Assembly (NCBI GenBank): GCA_949077355.1
Contig: CARUQW010000012.1
Location: 28,120 to 34,333, forward strand
Direction of reading: 5' to 3'
Length of the DNA stretch: 6,214 nucleotides
DNA from: an uncultured Clostridia bacterium
GTDB taxonomy: Bacteria; Bacillota; Clostridia; TANB77; CAG-508
Of this stretch, positions 6,172 to 6,214 are shown one piece after another (the stretch's first letter is position 1; each line of letters begins with the position of its first letter). The position numbers and the translations under genes are program-made. Under the pieces are notes generated by a model. It had not been told where the DNA came from, made no database searches, and worked only from the letters and a program-made list of their open reading frames with translations.

Positions 6172-6214
6172 TTAAATGGCAAGTAGAATCCTACTTGCCA
6201 TTTAACCCCGGAAC
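6163..6214. repeat. Perfect 24-bp inverted repeat with 4-base loop at the window edge
   Basis: Arms 6163-6186 and 6191-6214 are exact reverse complements around AATC (6187-6190). The left arm begins inside the third tandem unit (GTTCCGGGGTTAA) and continues as ATGGCAAGTAG; the right arm mirrors it and ends with the last base of the window. The repeat may therefore continue outward, perhaps with mirrored copies of the tandem units. No T-run follows within the window, so it does not read as a simple terminator. It may be an element terminus, a site for a recombinase or transposase, or a fold-back assembly artefact. Confidence 0.85.

Noticed and set aside
6163..6214. Simple intrinsic terminator
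   Set aside because: The stem is long and GC-rich, but no T-run follows on the minus strand and the plus side lies outside the window.

Overview
The window is AT-rich and its genes are preceded by strong Shine-Dalgarno sequences. The sequences of the primase and primary sigma factor, and the adjacent dnaG-rpoD order, point to a low-GC Gram-positive bacterium (Bacillota, probably Clostridia). This placement rests on recognising the protein families and on composition; no database search was possible.

Left two thirds, minus strand: a co-directional run is transcribed from about 3940 down to the left edge. It reads dnaG (DNA primase), then rpoD/sigA (primary sigma factor), then an MscS-type mechanosensitive channel cut off by the window edge. 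The gaps are only 38 and 34 bases, each gene has its own Shine-Dalgarno sequence, and no terminator is visible between them, so they probably form one operon joining replication priming, housekeeping transcription and osmotic protection. The true dnaG start is an ATG at 3901. A TTG lies seven codons further upstream but is poorly supported. RpoD carries an unusual N-terminal extension of about 70 residues rich in Lys and Glu.

Middle: a 223-base divergent spacer (3902-4124) holds a candidate promoter for each direction, and a 9-bp inverted repeat sits in the leader of the plus-strand gene. That gene (4125-5279) encodes a 384-residue, mostly helical, cysteine-containing protein with at least one TPR-like hairpin. 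I do not recognise its family. It ends at a strong intrinsic terminator (14-bp perfect stem) squeezed between two convergent genes.

Right: a small alarmone synthetase (RelA/SpoT synthetase domain only) lies on the minus strand (5329-5988) with a short leader. Beyond it the composition changes abruptly to GC-rich sequence: three tandem copies of a 22-23 base unit run into a perfect 24-bp inverted repeat ending exactly at the window edge. This looks like the edge of a mobile or repeated element, or a fold-back at a contig end. It is the most unusual structure here. I see no clearly new multi-gene system. The best candidates for follow-up are the right-edge repeats and the unrecognised TPR-like gene.
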